Of a stretch of DNA of 41,105 nucleotides, positions 23,816-32,580 are shown piece by piece. The first letter of the stretch is position 1. Every line of letters starts with the position of its first letter. The stretch is from CAYVQU01 sp964453155 (GTDB lineage Bacteria; Chloroflexota; Anaerolineae; Anaerolineales; UBA11858), in the NCBI GenBank assembly GCA_964453155.1, contig CAYVQU010000025.1:1-41105 (forward strand), written 5' to 3'. The position numbers were made by a program, and so were the translations under genes. The notes beneath the pieces are model-generated. The model saw only the letters and a program-made list of their open reading frames with translations, was not told the DNA's origin and ran no database searches.

Positions 23816-25189
23816 ATGAATAAACACAATCAGGCCGCAATTGAATATGTCCGTCAAAATCGAACCCAATTTCTAAATGAGTTGCAGTCTTTTGGCAAAA
23901 TCCCTTCCATCTCAACTGATTCTGAATTTTCAGCAGCAATGGAAACGGCCGCACTGTGGGTGGCAAAAAAAATAGAAGGCTTGAATTTCGATAAAGTGGA
24001 GGTTTTCCCAACCCTGGGGCATCCCTTAGTTTATGGCGAATGGCTCAAAGCTGGTCATGATGCGCCTACAGTTTTGATTTACGGACATTATGATGTACAA
24101 CCCGCTGAACCCCTGGATAAATGGGACAGCGATCCCTTTCAACCGGAAGTCCGGGGGGAAAACATCTACGCGCGGGGCATTTCAGATATGAAGGGGCAAA
24201 TCGCTGCGACCCTGAATGCAACCGAGGCAATCTTAGATACAGGTAGTTTGCCGATCAACATCAAGTTCCTGATCGAAGGGGAAGAAGAGATTGGCTCCCC
24301 CAACCTGGCACTGTTTATCGAAGCGAATAAAGATTTACTGGCCTGTGATTTTGCCCTCAATACCGACACCGGGATGATCGCCCCCGATTTACCCACCATC
24401 ACCTACGCCTTGAGAGGGCTGGCCTATTTTGAGATTCGACTGCTTGGACCCAAACAGGATTTGCACTCTGGAGTATTTGGCGGCACGGTTCACAATCCAG
24501 CTCAAGCCCTAGCAGAATTAATCGCCGCGCTGCACACAGAGGGCGGCACAATTACGCTGCCCGGCTTCTACGATAAAGTCTTACCCTTGAGTGCGGCAGA
24601 ACGTGCTGAACTGGCCCGTCTGCCAAAAGATGAAGCCTGGTATCTGGAAAACACGGGGGTACCGGCCTTGTGGGGTGAAAAGGAATATTCCCCAGACGAG
24701 CGGGTAGGCGGCCGACCAACATTAGAAGTTCATGGATTGTATTCGGGTTTCATCGGCGAAGGCGGAAAAACTGTTCTACCGGCCTACGCAATGGCTAAGA
24801 TTTCCAGCCGGTTGGTTCCTAATCAGGACCCAGAGGAAGTTTACGAGCAATTAATGGCCTTTTGTAAGGAAAACGTTCCCCCAACCATCAGATGGGAAGT
24901 GATCAAAATGGCCGGCGCACCTCCCTCCTTGAGTGACCGGAATTCAACCTGGACGCAGGCCTATCTCAAAGCCGCGGAAACGACCTGGGGGGTCCGCCCG
25001 GTTTTCAAACGGGAAGGCGGTAGTGTGCCGGTGGTTTCAGATTTTCAACATATTTTGGGCGTCGAGACTGTCAATATCGGGTTTGGCTTGCCAACCGATA
25101 ATATGCACGGCCCCAACGAGAAGTTACATCTACCAACCTGGTATAAGGGTATCGAGGCTTTAATTCATTTCTTTTACAATTTAGCATAA
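23816..25189 (+). CDS. M20-family metallopeptidase (dipeptidase)
   Basis: This 457-residue protein carries the M20 metal and catalytic motifs: YGHYDVQP (His91, Asp93), RGISDMKGQ (Asp124), IEGEEEIGS (Glu156/Glu157) and a C-terminal NMHGPNE His. The insert between them is the dimerisation domain. It is of the cytosolic dipeptidase type (CNDP/DapE-like peptidases of about 450 residues). It cleaves dipeptides or related amides with two zinc ions. It lacks a signal peptide. The start follows the lipoprotein stop by 2 bp and its stop precedes the DUF1385 gene by 2 bp, indicating tight co-transcription. Confidence 0.93.
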   Translation: MNKHNQAAIEYVRQNRTQFLNELQSFGKIPSISTDSEFSAAMETAALWVAKKIEGLNFDKVEVFPTLGHPLVYGEWLKAGHDAPTVLIYGHYDVQPAEPLDKWDSDPFQPEVRGENIYARGISDMKGQIAATLNATEAILDTGSLPINIKFLIEGEEEIGSPNLALFIEANKDLLACDFALNTDTGMIAPDLPTITYALRGLAYFEIRLLGPKQDLHSGVFGGTVHNPAQALAELIAALHTEGGTITLPGFYDKVLPLSAAERAELARLPKDEAWYLENTGVPALWGEKEYSPDERVGGRPTLEVHGLYSGFIGEGGKTVLPAYAMAKISSRLVPNQDPEEVYEQLMAFCKENVPPTIRWEVIKMAGAPPSLSDRNSTWTQAYLKAAETTWGVRPVFKREGGSVPVVSDFQHILGVETVNIGFGLPTDNMHGPNEKLHLPTWYKGIEALIHFFYNLA

Positions 25190-25191
25190 CT

Positions 25192-26076
25192 ATGAGTGAT
25201 CAAATACAAACTTACGGCGGACAAGCCGTCATCGAAGGCGTGATGATGCGCGGGGCCAACGCAGTTGCCCTGGCAATGCGGACCCCAGAACAAGAAATTA
25301 AAATTCATACCGAAGACCTGGGTGAAATATACAAAAGTCGAATTATCAAAATTCCATTTCTGCGGGGGTTGGTGCTTCTGTGGGATGCATTGGGTTTAGG
25401 AACCCGAATGCTAACAATTTCGGCGAACGCCCAAACGGGTGAAGACGAGCAGCTAGAAGGTCCGGCGCTGTATCTGACCCTGGCGCTTTCTTTAGTGATT
25501 GCGATTGGGCTATTTTTTATGGCCCCAGCCGCGGTCGGACAATTTTTCCAAAATTATCTCGGTTGGCCAAACTGGGTCAGCAATTTGGGTGAAGGCGGGG
25601 TCCGCTTGATTTTGCTGATCGGCTATATTTGGGGGATTGGGTTTATGGAAGATATTCGGCGAGTGTTCGCTTATCATGGGGCTGAACACAAAACCATCAA
25701 CGCGTATGAAGCCGGCGTTGAACTAACTCCTGAAAATGTTCAACGCCATTCGCTTGAACACCCGCGCTGTGGGACCTCCTTTTTACTTACGTTGATGTTG
25801 GTATCGATCATTATTTTCTCACTTTTAGGCCCGATGACCTTGGGGGTCCGCTTATTAACCCGAGTTTTGTTTATCCCCATTTTGGCTGGGATTTCTTACG
25901 AATATATCCGGTGGACGGCCAATCACATGGACTCATTATTCGTCAAAGCGCTGATCAAACCCAATATGGCCTTGCAGCGCCTGACGACCCGCGAACCTGC
26001 CCTAGATGTGATTGAAGTCAGCATTGCGGCGTTCAAAGCTATGCGGGCCGCAGAAAATAATGAGGTGGTTACCTAA
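25192..26076 (+). CDS. DUF1385 (YqhQ-like) multi-pass membrane protein
   Basis: This 294-residue protein matches the DUF1385 family by GGQAVIEGVMMRG (9-21), YHGAEHKTINAYE (from about 161) and HPRCGTSFLL. Hydrophobic segments include LYLTLALSLVIAIGLFFMA, VRLILLIGYIWGIGFM, SFLLTLMLVSIIIFSLLG and VLFIPILAGISY, so it is an integral membrane protein. The conserved His/Glu/Cys motifs suggest metal binding or catalysis, but the function is not established. It lies third in the lipoprotein-M20-DUF1385-M14 operon. Confidence 0.88.
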   Translation: MSDQIQTYGGQAVIEGVMMRGANAVALAMRTPEQEIKIHTEDLGEIYKSRIIKIPFLRGLVLLWDALGLGTRMLTISANAQTGEDEQLEGPALYLTLALSLVIAIGLFFMAPAAVGQFFQNYLGWPNWVSNLGEGGVRLILLIGYIWGIGFMEDIRRVFAYHGAEHKTINAYEAGVELTPENVQRHSLEHPRCGTSFLLTLMLVSIIIFSLLGPMTLGVRLLTRVLFIPILAGISYEYIRWTANHMDSLFVKALIKPNMALQRLTTREPALDVIEVSIAAFKAMRAAENNEVVT

Positions 26077-26101
26077 TCAGTAATCAGACCTTTGTGGCAA
26101 T

Positions 26102-27085
26102 ATGATAAGACCCCCTCATCAAGTTCTTACGCGTATTTGGCTGGGAATGATCATGGGCGGGTTTGGGGTTTTGGCCTGCTCTGTTCAGAGCGTTTTGCCA
26201 TCCCCCTCTGCCACATTTCCGTTTGCAACTGAGACCAAAACCAGCTTAACAGCAACCCCTATTCCAACCATCTCGGTAACAAATAAGAAGGTAACGGCGA
26301 CACCGGTACCACCCACGAGGACCCACAGACCCACAAAAACCAAGACCCCGACGCCCGTTGTGGTGAAAATCGCTCTTGATGTGCAGCCGACCGTGATTGG
26401 CTATTCTGTTGCTGGGCGTCCAATCGAAATCTACCGCTTTGGGTACGGGCATCATGGCCGGTTGGTAATTTTTGGAATCCATGGTGGATATGAGTGGAAC
26501 ACGATCGCGTTAGCTGACGAGCTCATCGCGTATCTCCAAAAAAATCCTGAATTCATCCCTCCGGGAAAACGCTTGTTTATTTTACGAGCCCTAAACCCCG
26601 ATGGTGAGGCTCGATCCCATGGCCACAGCGGACGTTACAATGAAAATCAGGTTGATCTCAATCGCAATTTCCCCGTGGGTTGGTTTTCAGACTGGGATAA
26701 AACTGGGTGTTGGAATTTCTTGCCGATCAATGCGGGCTCGGGGCCATTTTCTGAACCGGAAACCCTGGCAGTCGCCCGGTTCTTTGGGGCTCAGCCTGTC
26801 GAGGCGCTCATAAGTTACCACAGTGCGGCTTTGGGCATATTTCCAGGAGGTGAACCCCCAGACCCAAAATCAGTTGATCTGGCAACTACTCTAGCGACGG
26901 TAAGTGATTATCCGTATCCGCCAATTGACACTGGCTGTCAGATGACGGGTACCTTGGTTGATTGGGCAGTTTCCCAGGGGGCTGCGGCAGTGGACATCGA
27001 ACTCACCAACCATGAGGACACTGATTTCGAACAAACCCTTGAAATATTAGCAGCATTACTAAAATGGCAGGGGAATACCGATTAG
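26102..27085 (+). CDS. M14-type zinc carboxypeptidase-like lipoprotein
   Basis: This 327-residue protein has a hydrophobic N-terminus ending in LAC (Cys26), a probable lipobox, followed by a Thr/Pro-rich linker (about 33-87). The catalytic domain resembles M14 carboxypeptidases: zinc motif IHGGYEWN (His127, Glu131), NPDGEAR, the Arg-binding DLNRNFP (185-191), the third zinc ligand His240 in SYHSA and the catalytic Glu300 in VDIELTNHED. The zinc motif reads H-x3-E where H-x2-E is usual for M14. It probably trims peptides or cell-wall peptides outside the membrane. It is the last gene of the operon; the linker style matches the GerMN-like lipoprotein at its head. Confidence 0.85.
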   Translation: MIRPPHQVLTRIWLGMIMGGFGVLACSVQSVLPSPSATFPFATETKTSLTATPIPTISVTNKKVTATPVPPTRTHRPTKTKTPTPVVVKIALDVQPTVIGYSVAGRPIEIYRFGYGHHGRLVIFGIHGGYEWNTIALADELIAYLQKNPEFIPPGKRLFILRALNPDGEARSHGHSGRYNENQVDLNRNFPVGWFSDWDKTGCWNFLPINAGSGPFSEPETLAVARFFGAQPVEALISYHSAALGIFPGGEPPDPKSVDLATTLATVSDYPYPPIDTGCQMTGTLVDWAVSQGAAAVDIELTNHEDTDFEQTLEILAALLKWQGNTD

Positions 27086-27222
27086 GCCATTTTTCCACGA
27101 CTTTAGAGTACATTTTTTTCCGAGACTTCGAACAAATTTTGCGATTGGCGTTCGGTAGATTGTAAGCTATCAGAAATGCAATGTGGCTGGAATTTTCAGC
27201 ACATTCACTCCTGGGATAGTAT

Positions 27223-27230
27223 GCTAAAAT
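27223..27230 (+). promoter_or_regulatory. Candidate extended -10 of the receiver-domain gene
   Basis: TGCTAAAAT (27222-27230) fits an extended -10, 34 bp before the ATG; GGGAGAGG further down is the ribosome binding site. The -35 is weak. Confidence 0.35.
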
Positions 27231-27263
27231 GAAGGCGGAATCACATACCCTGGGAGAGGATAA

Positions 27264-27659
27264 ATGGCAAGAAGAGAATTCGATGTTGTTATTATAGATG
27301 ATGAAGTAACGGTTACGGATTTATTTCAACAATTTATATTATTTAAATACAAAACCTGGAATTTCATGGTTTTCAACAACCCAAGCATGTTGCACACTGC
27401 CATAGCGAGTGGCGAAATCAGCTCACGGGTTTGGGTTTTGGATATGATGATGCCCGAAAAAAACGGGGCTGATTTAGCGGTTGCAATCCGGGAACAACAC
27501 GGTCTAGATCCGATCTTGTTGGCTTACACCGCCCTCGATAAACGATCGCTCGAAACCCAAAAAGCTTACCAACATGGGGTAAAACATTTCACGCACGTCA
27601 TTAATAAACGCGAGGATATCCCCTCGGTTTTATCCTTGATTGAAATTTGGGTTGTGTAG
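27264..27659 (+). CDS. Stand-alone response-regulator receiver domain protein
   Basis: This 131-residue protein consists only of a CheY-like receiver domain: acidic pocket IIDDE (Asp12, Asp13), phospho-acceptor Asp60 in WVLDMMMPEKNG, Thr89 in LAYTALD and Lys115 in INKRED. No output domain is present, so it works as a single-domain regulator or phosphate sink. No histidine kinase lies in the window. It has its own promoter candidate and is followed by a strong terminator, indicating a single-gene transcript. Confidence 0.9.
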   Translation: MARREFDVVIIDDEVTVTDLFQQFILFKYKTWNFMVFNNPSMLHTAIASGEISSRVWVLDMMMPEKNGADLAVAIREQHGLDPILLAYTALDKRSLETQKAYQHGVKHFTHVINKREDIPSVLSLIEIWVV

Positions 27660-27690
27660 TAAAAAAATCTTGGTAATTTCCCACAAAAAC

Positions 27691-27725
27691 AGGCCCGGGT
27701 TTAAGATCCCGGGCCTATTTTTTTT
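27691..27725. terminator. Strong bidirectional rho-independent terminator
   Basis: AGGCCCGGG (27691-27699) pairs perfectly with CCCGGGCCT (27708-27716) and is followed by a run of eight T after one A. On the minus strand the stem is followed by GTTTTTG. It separates the convergent receiver-domain gene and iorB. Confidence 0.92.
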
Positions 27726-27741
27726 GCAAAGTTGTCTGGCA

Positions 27742-28341
27742 TTATTTGGAACCGTTTAGGGCTGCTGCCAGGCCCATTCGGAACGCATTACGATTGAGAT
27801 CAATATACTTTTTGGGTACTCGTGATTCGATCACTTCCAACCAAATTTCAGGGGGTACGGCCTCGATTTTGGCGGCCAAGGCACCCAGCAAGACCACATT
27901 ATGAGCCCGGGTGGTGCCAGCCTCCTCAGCCAAGGTCAGAGTGGGTATGAACTGGTAATCGTGGGTAACCTGCCGCAAGACGGTTTCGATTTCGACATCT
28001 TCAGGATATATATCATCACCGGAACTCACGGTGAGGGGTGGGATTTTGAATTCGCCTATGAGGGCAATTCCGTTTTGGCGCAGCATTTGGATATAACGGA
28101 GGGTTTCCAACTTTTCTAATGAGAGCAGTACGTCTACTTCGCCGTCGCCAATTACAGGAGATTTCACCGCTGCTCCCCACCGAACGTGACTATTCACACT
28201 GCCGCCCCGCTGCGACATCCCGTGAACTTCGGCTTTTTTGACATCAAACCCGGCGGCAACCCCCACTTCGGCCAGTACATTGCTCGCCAGCAACGCCCCT
28301 TGCCCCCCCACGCCCACAACCAAGAAATTAATTTCCTTCAT
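27742..28341 (-). CDS. iorB: Indolepyruvate:ferredoxin oxidoreductase subunit beta
   Basis: This 199-residue protein is the gamma-type (2-oxoacid oxidoreductase) subunit. Landmarks are VVGVGGQGALLASNVLAEV (7-25), KKAEVHGMSQRGGSVNSHVRWG, and AHNVVLLGALAA. With IorA it oxidatively decarboxylates aryl pyruvates from aromatic amino acids to aryl-acetyl-CoA, reducing ferredoxin. The ATG overlaps the iorA stop by one base (TGATG), indicating translational coupling. The enzyme is oxygen-sensitive and typical of anaerobes. Confidence 0.94.
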   Translation of the reverse strand: MKEINFLVVGVGGQGALLASNVLAEVGVAAGFDVKKAEVHGMSQRGGSVNSHVRWGAAVKSPVIGDGEVDVLLSLEKLETLRYIQMLRQNGIALIGEFKIPPLTVSSGDDIYPEDVEIETVLRQVTHDYQFIPTLTLAEEAGTTRAHNVVLLGALAAKIEAVPPEIWLEVIESRVPKKYIDLNRNAFRMGLAAALNGSK

Positions 28342-30155
28342 CAGGCCACCTCCATCCGGGCGACGATTTCGGCCCGACTAAAAATCGCATTACGATTACA
28401 TACCTGAGCACAGATATTACAGCCGGTACATAACAGCGGATCAATCACGGCCAGGTTACGGCCCGTTTTCGCATCCTGTTCTTCCGATTGCACTATCGCA
28501 GGACAACCGACCATAAAACACAAGCCACAACCATTACAAGGCTCTGGATCAACTTCTAAGGCCAACCACTCTCGGCGCGCTTCAGGCAGCAAGGCGCAGG
28601 CTCGTTCGGCAATCACAACAGCCGGACCTGGAACGTCCAGCGCAGCTCGAATGGCTTTTTCGGTCTCCTTAAGATCATACGGATCAACGACATATGTATG
28701 ATCGATCCCCATTGAACGGCACATTGCCTCAAAATCCACCCGGAAAGTTTCTTCACCCGAAAGAGCTTTCCCGGTCGCCGGATTTTCTTGATGGCCGGTC
28801 ATCGCAGTAGTGCGATTGTCAAGAATAATCGTGACAGTATCACTCTGGTTATAGGCCACATTCAACAACGCGGGCATACCTGTATGGAAAAAGGTCGAAT
28901 CACCAATAATGGCGACATTTTTCTGTTGGATACCAACTTTACTAACTCCATGGGCAACCCCAATGCTGGCCCCCATGCAACCACAGGTATGGAGTCCCGA
29001 CAATGGAGGCAAAAACCCGAGGGTGTAGCAACCGATATCCCCATTGACAACTAATTTGAGTTTATTGGTGATCGTAAAGACCCCGCGATGGGGGCATCCT
29101 GGGCATAATAACGGCGGCCGCAGCGGCAAGGGGGGCATCGCGGTAATTTCTTTTGGCGGATTTTCAGCCTCAGTTGCCGGGAGTAAGCCCCCCTGAATGG
29201 CAGCTTGGCGAACAGTTGCAGGAGATAACTCGCCCAAAATGGGGAAAATCGATTTCCCCACCACCGGGATACCCATCAATCGGATTTCTTCTTCAATAAA
29301 AGGGTCTAGCTCTTCGATCACAACCAGTTGTTCGACCTGAGCGGCAAATTCCTGGATCAGATTGGGGGGTAAGGGGTAAGTCAGGCCTAACTTCAGTACC
29401 GAGACATTCGGGAAAACTTCTTTAACATACTGATATGCTATCCCGTTGGTAACAATGCCCAGCGAAGTATCGCCCATTTCGACCCGATTTTCGGTGAAAG
29501 TCTCGGCAAATACGGCCAATTGCTCAACTCGTTCTTCAATTACCGGATGGCGTTTACGAGCATTACCAGGAACCATCACATATTTGGTCCGGTCAACCTG
29601 GTATTGGGGTGTTTGCTCGCGTTCAGCAGCAGATCGTTTGTTTAATTCGACCAGCGTGTGAGAATGGGCAATGCGAGTCGTGATGCGCAGCATTACGGGG
29701 GTATCGAATGTTTCGCTAATTTCTAATGCCGTTACCACATATTCCTTCGCTTCCTGGCTGTCTGAGGGTTCCAGACAGGGGACGCGAGCAAATTTACAAT
29801 AGCGGCGATTGTCTTGTTCGTTTTGAGAGCTATGCATGGCCGGATCATCCGCGCAGACCAATAGGAGTCCGGCTTCAGCTCCGGTCATCGAAGCATAGAA
29901 AAATGAGTCGGCAGCCACATTCAGGCCAACATGTTTCATGACCGCCATCGAGCGCGCCCCCGCATAGGCGCCACCAACGGCCACATCCAGAGCTACTTTT
30001 TCGTTGGGAGCCCATTCAGAGGTAATATCATCATACTGAACCATATTTTCAAGAATTTCAGTACTGGGCGTACCGGGATAAGCCGAAGCAAGTAAAATCC
30101 CGCTTTCATAGGCTCCCCGTGCAATGGCTTCATTGCCAGAAAGTAATTTTTTCAC
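28341..30155 (-). CDS. iorA: Indolepyruvate:ferredoxin oxidoreductase subunit alpha
   Basis: This 604-residue protein contains, in order, the pyruvate-oxidoreductase N-terminal domain (LSGNEAIARGAYESG, YPGTPSTEI), the TPP-binding domain (CPGCPHRGVF, NGDIGCYTLG, CGCMGASIGVAHG, GDSTFFHTG) and a C-terminal two-cluster ferredoxin domain (CNGCGLC...C and CTGCNICAQVC). The start is GTG at 30155: AAGGAG lies 8 nt before it and the product begins VKKLLSGNEA. An in-frame start at 30212 would read through that ribosome binding site. It forms an operon with iorB. Confidence 0.95.
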   Translation of the reverse strand: MKKLLSGNEAIARGAYESGILLASAYPGTPSTEILENMVQYDDITSEWAPNEKVALDVAVGGAYAGARSMAVMKHVGLNVAADSFFYASMTGAEAGLLLVCADDPAMHSSQNEQDNRRYCKFARVPCLEPSDSQEAKEYVVTALEISETFDTPVMLRITTRIAHSHTLVELNKRSAAEREQTPQYQVDRTKYVMVPGNARKRHPVIEERVEQLAVFAETFTENRVEMGDTSLGIVTNGIAYQYVKEVFPNVSVLKLGLTYPLPPNLIQEFAAQVEQLVVIEELDPFIEEEIRLMGIPVVGKSIFPILGELSPATVRQAAIQGGLLPATEAENPPKEITAMPPLPLRPPLLCPGCPHRGVFTITNKLKLVVNGDIGCYTLGFLPPLSGLHTCGCMGASIGVAHGVSKVGIQQKNVAIIGDSTFFHTGMPALLNVAYNQSDTVTIILDNRTTAMTGHQENPATGKALSGEETFRVDFEAMCRSMGIDHTYVVDPYDLKETEKAIRAALDVPGPAVVIAERACALLPEARREWLALEVDPEPCNGCGLCFMVGCPAIVQSEEQDAKTGRNLAVIDPLLCTGCNICAQVCNRNAIFSRAEIVARMEVA

Positions 30156-30374
30156 AAATACAACTCCTTGTTGTAGTGCGGCTGATGGGAACAACCGCAA
30201 GGGGAGCGGCATCCGGGTTGAATACCGCCTCTAAAGAATATCCAATGCGCATAAAATCAGGGAGTGTTACATATCTGGAAATTGTCAGTCAATGATCATT
30301 TGGAGAGTATGTTCTTTGTCGTGAAATAGGTTTAGATGCTTGCCGTTCAAGGGTCTCCGTGCTAAACTGATTCA

Positions 30375-31628
30375 ATGGAAAAGAATGGTTGGGATAGAAT
30401 TGCAGCAATACCGCGCCCAAACGAGCGAAGAATTGCGATCTGGGTGACAAAAGAAGCCGAACACGCCTTGCGGCGAGGGCACCCGTGGTTGTTTGATCAA
30501 TCGATACGAAAACAAAGCCATTCTGGTCGACCGGGGGACCTGGCGGTAATTTTTAATCATAAACGCAATTTTTTGGCGATTGGCCTGTATGATCCCTTGG
30601 CCCCTATCCGTGTCCGTATATTACAAGCTCGCAAACCTGTCTCGATTAATTCTGATTTTTTTGCCTCAAAACTTCAACAAGCGGCTCAAGTACGGGCCAA
30701 CTTCCCCAGTAACACCACCGGGTACCGCCTGGTTTATGGAGAAAACGATGGTCTGCCTGGCCTGGTTATCGACCGGTATGATCAAACATTAGTGATCAAA
30801 ATTTATACCCTGGCCTGGCTGCCCCATCTCCAAGATATTGTGTCGAGTTTACAAAAAATTGCGCCGCATGAACGAATTGTCCTGCGTCTGAGTCGAACCG
30901 TCAGCCAGGCCCGGGACCATTTGCACGGATTGTATGATGGTCTCATCCTGTTCGGGCCGCCGGTCGTGGGGCCAGTTGTATTCCTTGAAAATGGAATCCA
31001 GTTTGAAGCCGATCCGATTCAGGGACAAAAAACTGGCTTCTTTTTAGATCAACGTGAAAACCGCAGTAAAGTTGAGGCCCGGGCAAACGGAAAAACCGTT
31101 TTAAACTTATTTTCCTATTCAGGAGGATTCTCAATCTATGCGGCCCGCGGGGGTGCTTGTCAGGTAACCAGTGTTGACAGCGACCCCCATGCCCTCGAAA
31201 GTGCCCACCGCATCTTCAAGCGGAATCAAACCTTCCCAAATGTCGCTGCTTGTGACCATACGACCATCTGCAATGATGTTTTTACAACCCTCAAACATCT
31301 AAAAACGACCTCCCAAAAGTTTGATATCGTAATCATTGATCCGCCCTCATTTGCCAATCGAAAGGAGAAAATCCAGGAGGCTATTACGGCTTATCAACGC
31401 CTAACCCGCCTGGGATTGGCCGTAATCAAACCAGGCGGATTACTCGTCCAGGCCTCCTGTTCTAGTCGTGTTAGCCGGGAAGATTTCTTCCGAGCTATTC
31501 ACACTGCCACGACCCAAACCAGGCAAACTCTCCGTGTAATTGAACGCACCGGCCATCCCAGTGATCACCCGGTAGGGTTCACCGAGGGTGAATATCTGAA
31601 ATGTCTGTTTGCTACAGTCAATGAGTGA
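30375..31628 (+). CDS. rlmI: RlmI-like 23S rRNA (cytosine-C5) methyltransferase
   Basis: This 417-residue SAM-dependent methyltransferase has an N-terminal PUA domain (about 18-100, from HALRRGHPWLFDQSI), a linker with YRLVYGENDGLPGLVIDRY, then a Rossmann methyltransferase domain with motif I VLNLFSYSGGF (242-252), DSDPHAL, and motif IV DPPSF (322-326). A Cys motif ASCSSRVSREDF is near the C-terminus. This layout is RlmI (m5C1962 of 23S rRNA in E. coli); other members of this COG1092 family modify different positions, so the exact target is inferred. It overlaps the next NUDIX gene by 4 bp. Confidence 0.88.
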   Translation: MEKNGWDRIAAIPRPNERRIAIWVTKEAEHALRRGHPWLFDQSIRKQSHSGRPGDLAVIFNHKRNFLAIGLYDPLAPIRVRILQARKPVSINSDFFASKLQQAAQVRANFPSNTTGYRLVYGENDGLPGLVIDRYDQTLVIKIYTLAWLPHLQDIVSSLQKIAPHERIVLRLSRTVSQARDHLHGLYDGLILFGPPVVGPVVFLENGIQFEADPIQGQKTGFFLDQRENRSKVEARANGKTVLNLFSYSGGFSIYAARGGACQVTSVDSDPHALESAHRIFKRNQTFPNVAACDHTTICNDVFTTLKHLKTTSQKFDIVIIDPPSFANRKEKIQEAITAYQRLTRLGLAVIKPGGLLVQASCSSRVSREDFFRAIHTATTQTRQTLRVIERTGHPSDHPVGFTEGEYLKCLFATVNE

Positions 31629-32047
31629 AAGTTACCTCAATTATGAACGCGCCCCAACTTGATCTGAAAGCCCCGGTCGTTGAAGCCGCCGGTGGGATAC
31701 TATGGAGAACAGGTCCAACCGGACGCGAAATTGCCATCATCTATCGGGCCCATTATAACGATTGGACTTTGCCTAAAGGAAAACGCGAACCTGGTGAAAC
31801 CTGGCAAGAGACCGCATTACGAGAAGTTTTCGAAGAGACCGGCTGCCAGGCCCAACTCGAAAGTTTTGCAGGGGCAACCGCCTATGCTTTTCAGGCCATC
31901 CCAAAAGTTGTTTTATTCTGGAATATGACGATTTTGAACGCCCGAAGCTTTTTCCCAAATAAAGAAGTCGATGCCTTAGAATGGCTCCTACCTGATCTGG
32001 CCAAAGAAAAACTAAGTTATGAAGCTGAAAGAAACCTGATCCCCTGA
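31625..32047 (+). CDS. NUDIX hydrolase
   Basis: This 140-residue protein has a perfect NUDIX box, GKREPGETWQETALREVFEE plus TG (GX5EX7REUXEEXG), within a compact single domain (AAGGILWRTG to AERNLIP). Relatives act on diadenosine polyphosphates, (d)NTPs or similar compounds. The GTG at 31625 overlaps the methyltransferase stop (GTGA); an ATG at 31643 (MNAPQLDL) is an equally possible start, as neither has a clear ribosome binding site. It is followed by a terminator. Confidence 0.9.
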   Translation: MKVTSIMNAPQLDLKAPVVEAAGGILWRTGPTGREIAIIYRAHYNDWTLPKGKREPGETWQETALREVFEETGCQAQLESFAGATAYAFQAIPKVVLFWNMTILNARSFFPNKEVDALEWLLPDLAKEKLSYEAERNLIP

Positions 32048-32066
32048 TAAATAGCCCAAAAAACGA

Positions 32067-32096
32067 AAACCCCGTCAAAAAATGACGGGGTTTTTT
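32067..32096. terminator. Bidirectional rho-independent terminator
   Basis: CCCCGTCA (32070-32077) pairs with TGACGGGG (32083-32090), with a T run after the stem on the plus strand and an A run before it, so it works for the NUDIX gene and for the convergent cold-shock gene. Confidence 0.92.
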
Positions 32097-32114
32097 GGTC
32101 TCTTGAAAATCGAT

Positions 32115-32324
32115 TTACAATGGGTCTACTTCGGAAGCCTGGGGGCCTTTGGGGCCCATTTCCACGGTAAATTCAACCCGTTGACCTTCTTCGAGATTGC
32201 GATAGCCGGAACCGCGAATTGCAGAATAATGGACGAACACATCATCGCCACTTTCACGCTCAATAAAACCAAAGCCTTTGGTTCCATTGAACCATTTCAC
32301 GGTACCTTCAATTCGTTCTGACAT
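32115..32324 (-). CDS. Cold-shock domain protein
   Basis: This 69-residue protein is a complete CspA-type OB-fold nucleic acid chaperone: VKWFNGTKGFGFIE (9-22) contains RNP1 and DVFVHYSAI contains RNP2. It binds single-stranded RNA or DNA and melts secondary structure. AAAGGAG lies 6 nt before the ATG. A near-consensus promoter about 140 bp upstream implies a leader of about 135 nt, comparable with the long regulatory leaders of cold-inducible csp genes. Cold induction itself is inference. Confidence 0.95.
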   Translation of the reverse strand: MSERIEGTVKWFNGTKGFGFIERESGDDVFVHYSAIRGSGYRNLEEGQRVEFTVEMGPKGPQASEVDPL

Positions 32325-32465
32325 TTTTTGCTCCTTTATGCAAATTGGTGAATAGTTATGAGGTGCTGATTGTTTCTGCGGAGCGGGTGAATCAAACGGT
32401 CAAGCGGTCAAACTCGAGTTACGTAGTTCTACATCTCCCTAAAAACACTTGCATCCTTCAGTTTG

Positions 32466-32494
32466 AGTATACCTGTGGCTGTATTCGGTGTCAA
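32466..32494 (-). promoter_or_regulatory. Near-consensus sigma70 promoter of the cold-shock gene
   Basis: On the minus strand TTGACA (32489-32494) and TATACT (32466-32471) are separated by exactly 17 bp. Transcription should start near 32459, leaving an untranslated leader of about 135 nt before the cold-shock protein ATG. The promoter lies within 90-115 bp of the start codon of the divergent TPR operon. Confidence 0.8.
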
Positions 32495-32580
32495 TAAAAT
32501 ATCCTGGTCTAAATCTTGCGTGTGGGCACAATTCTTGCATCGTTAGCGAGAAAGGAAAGCATAGCAATTTGGAGCAACAA

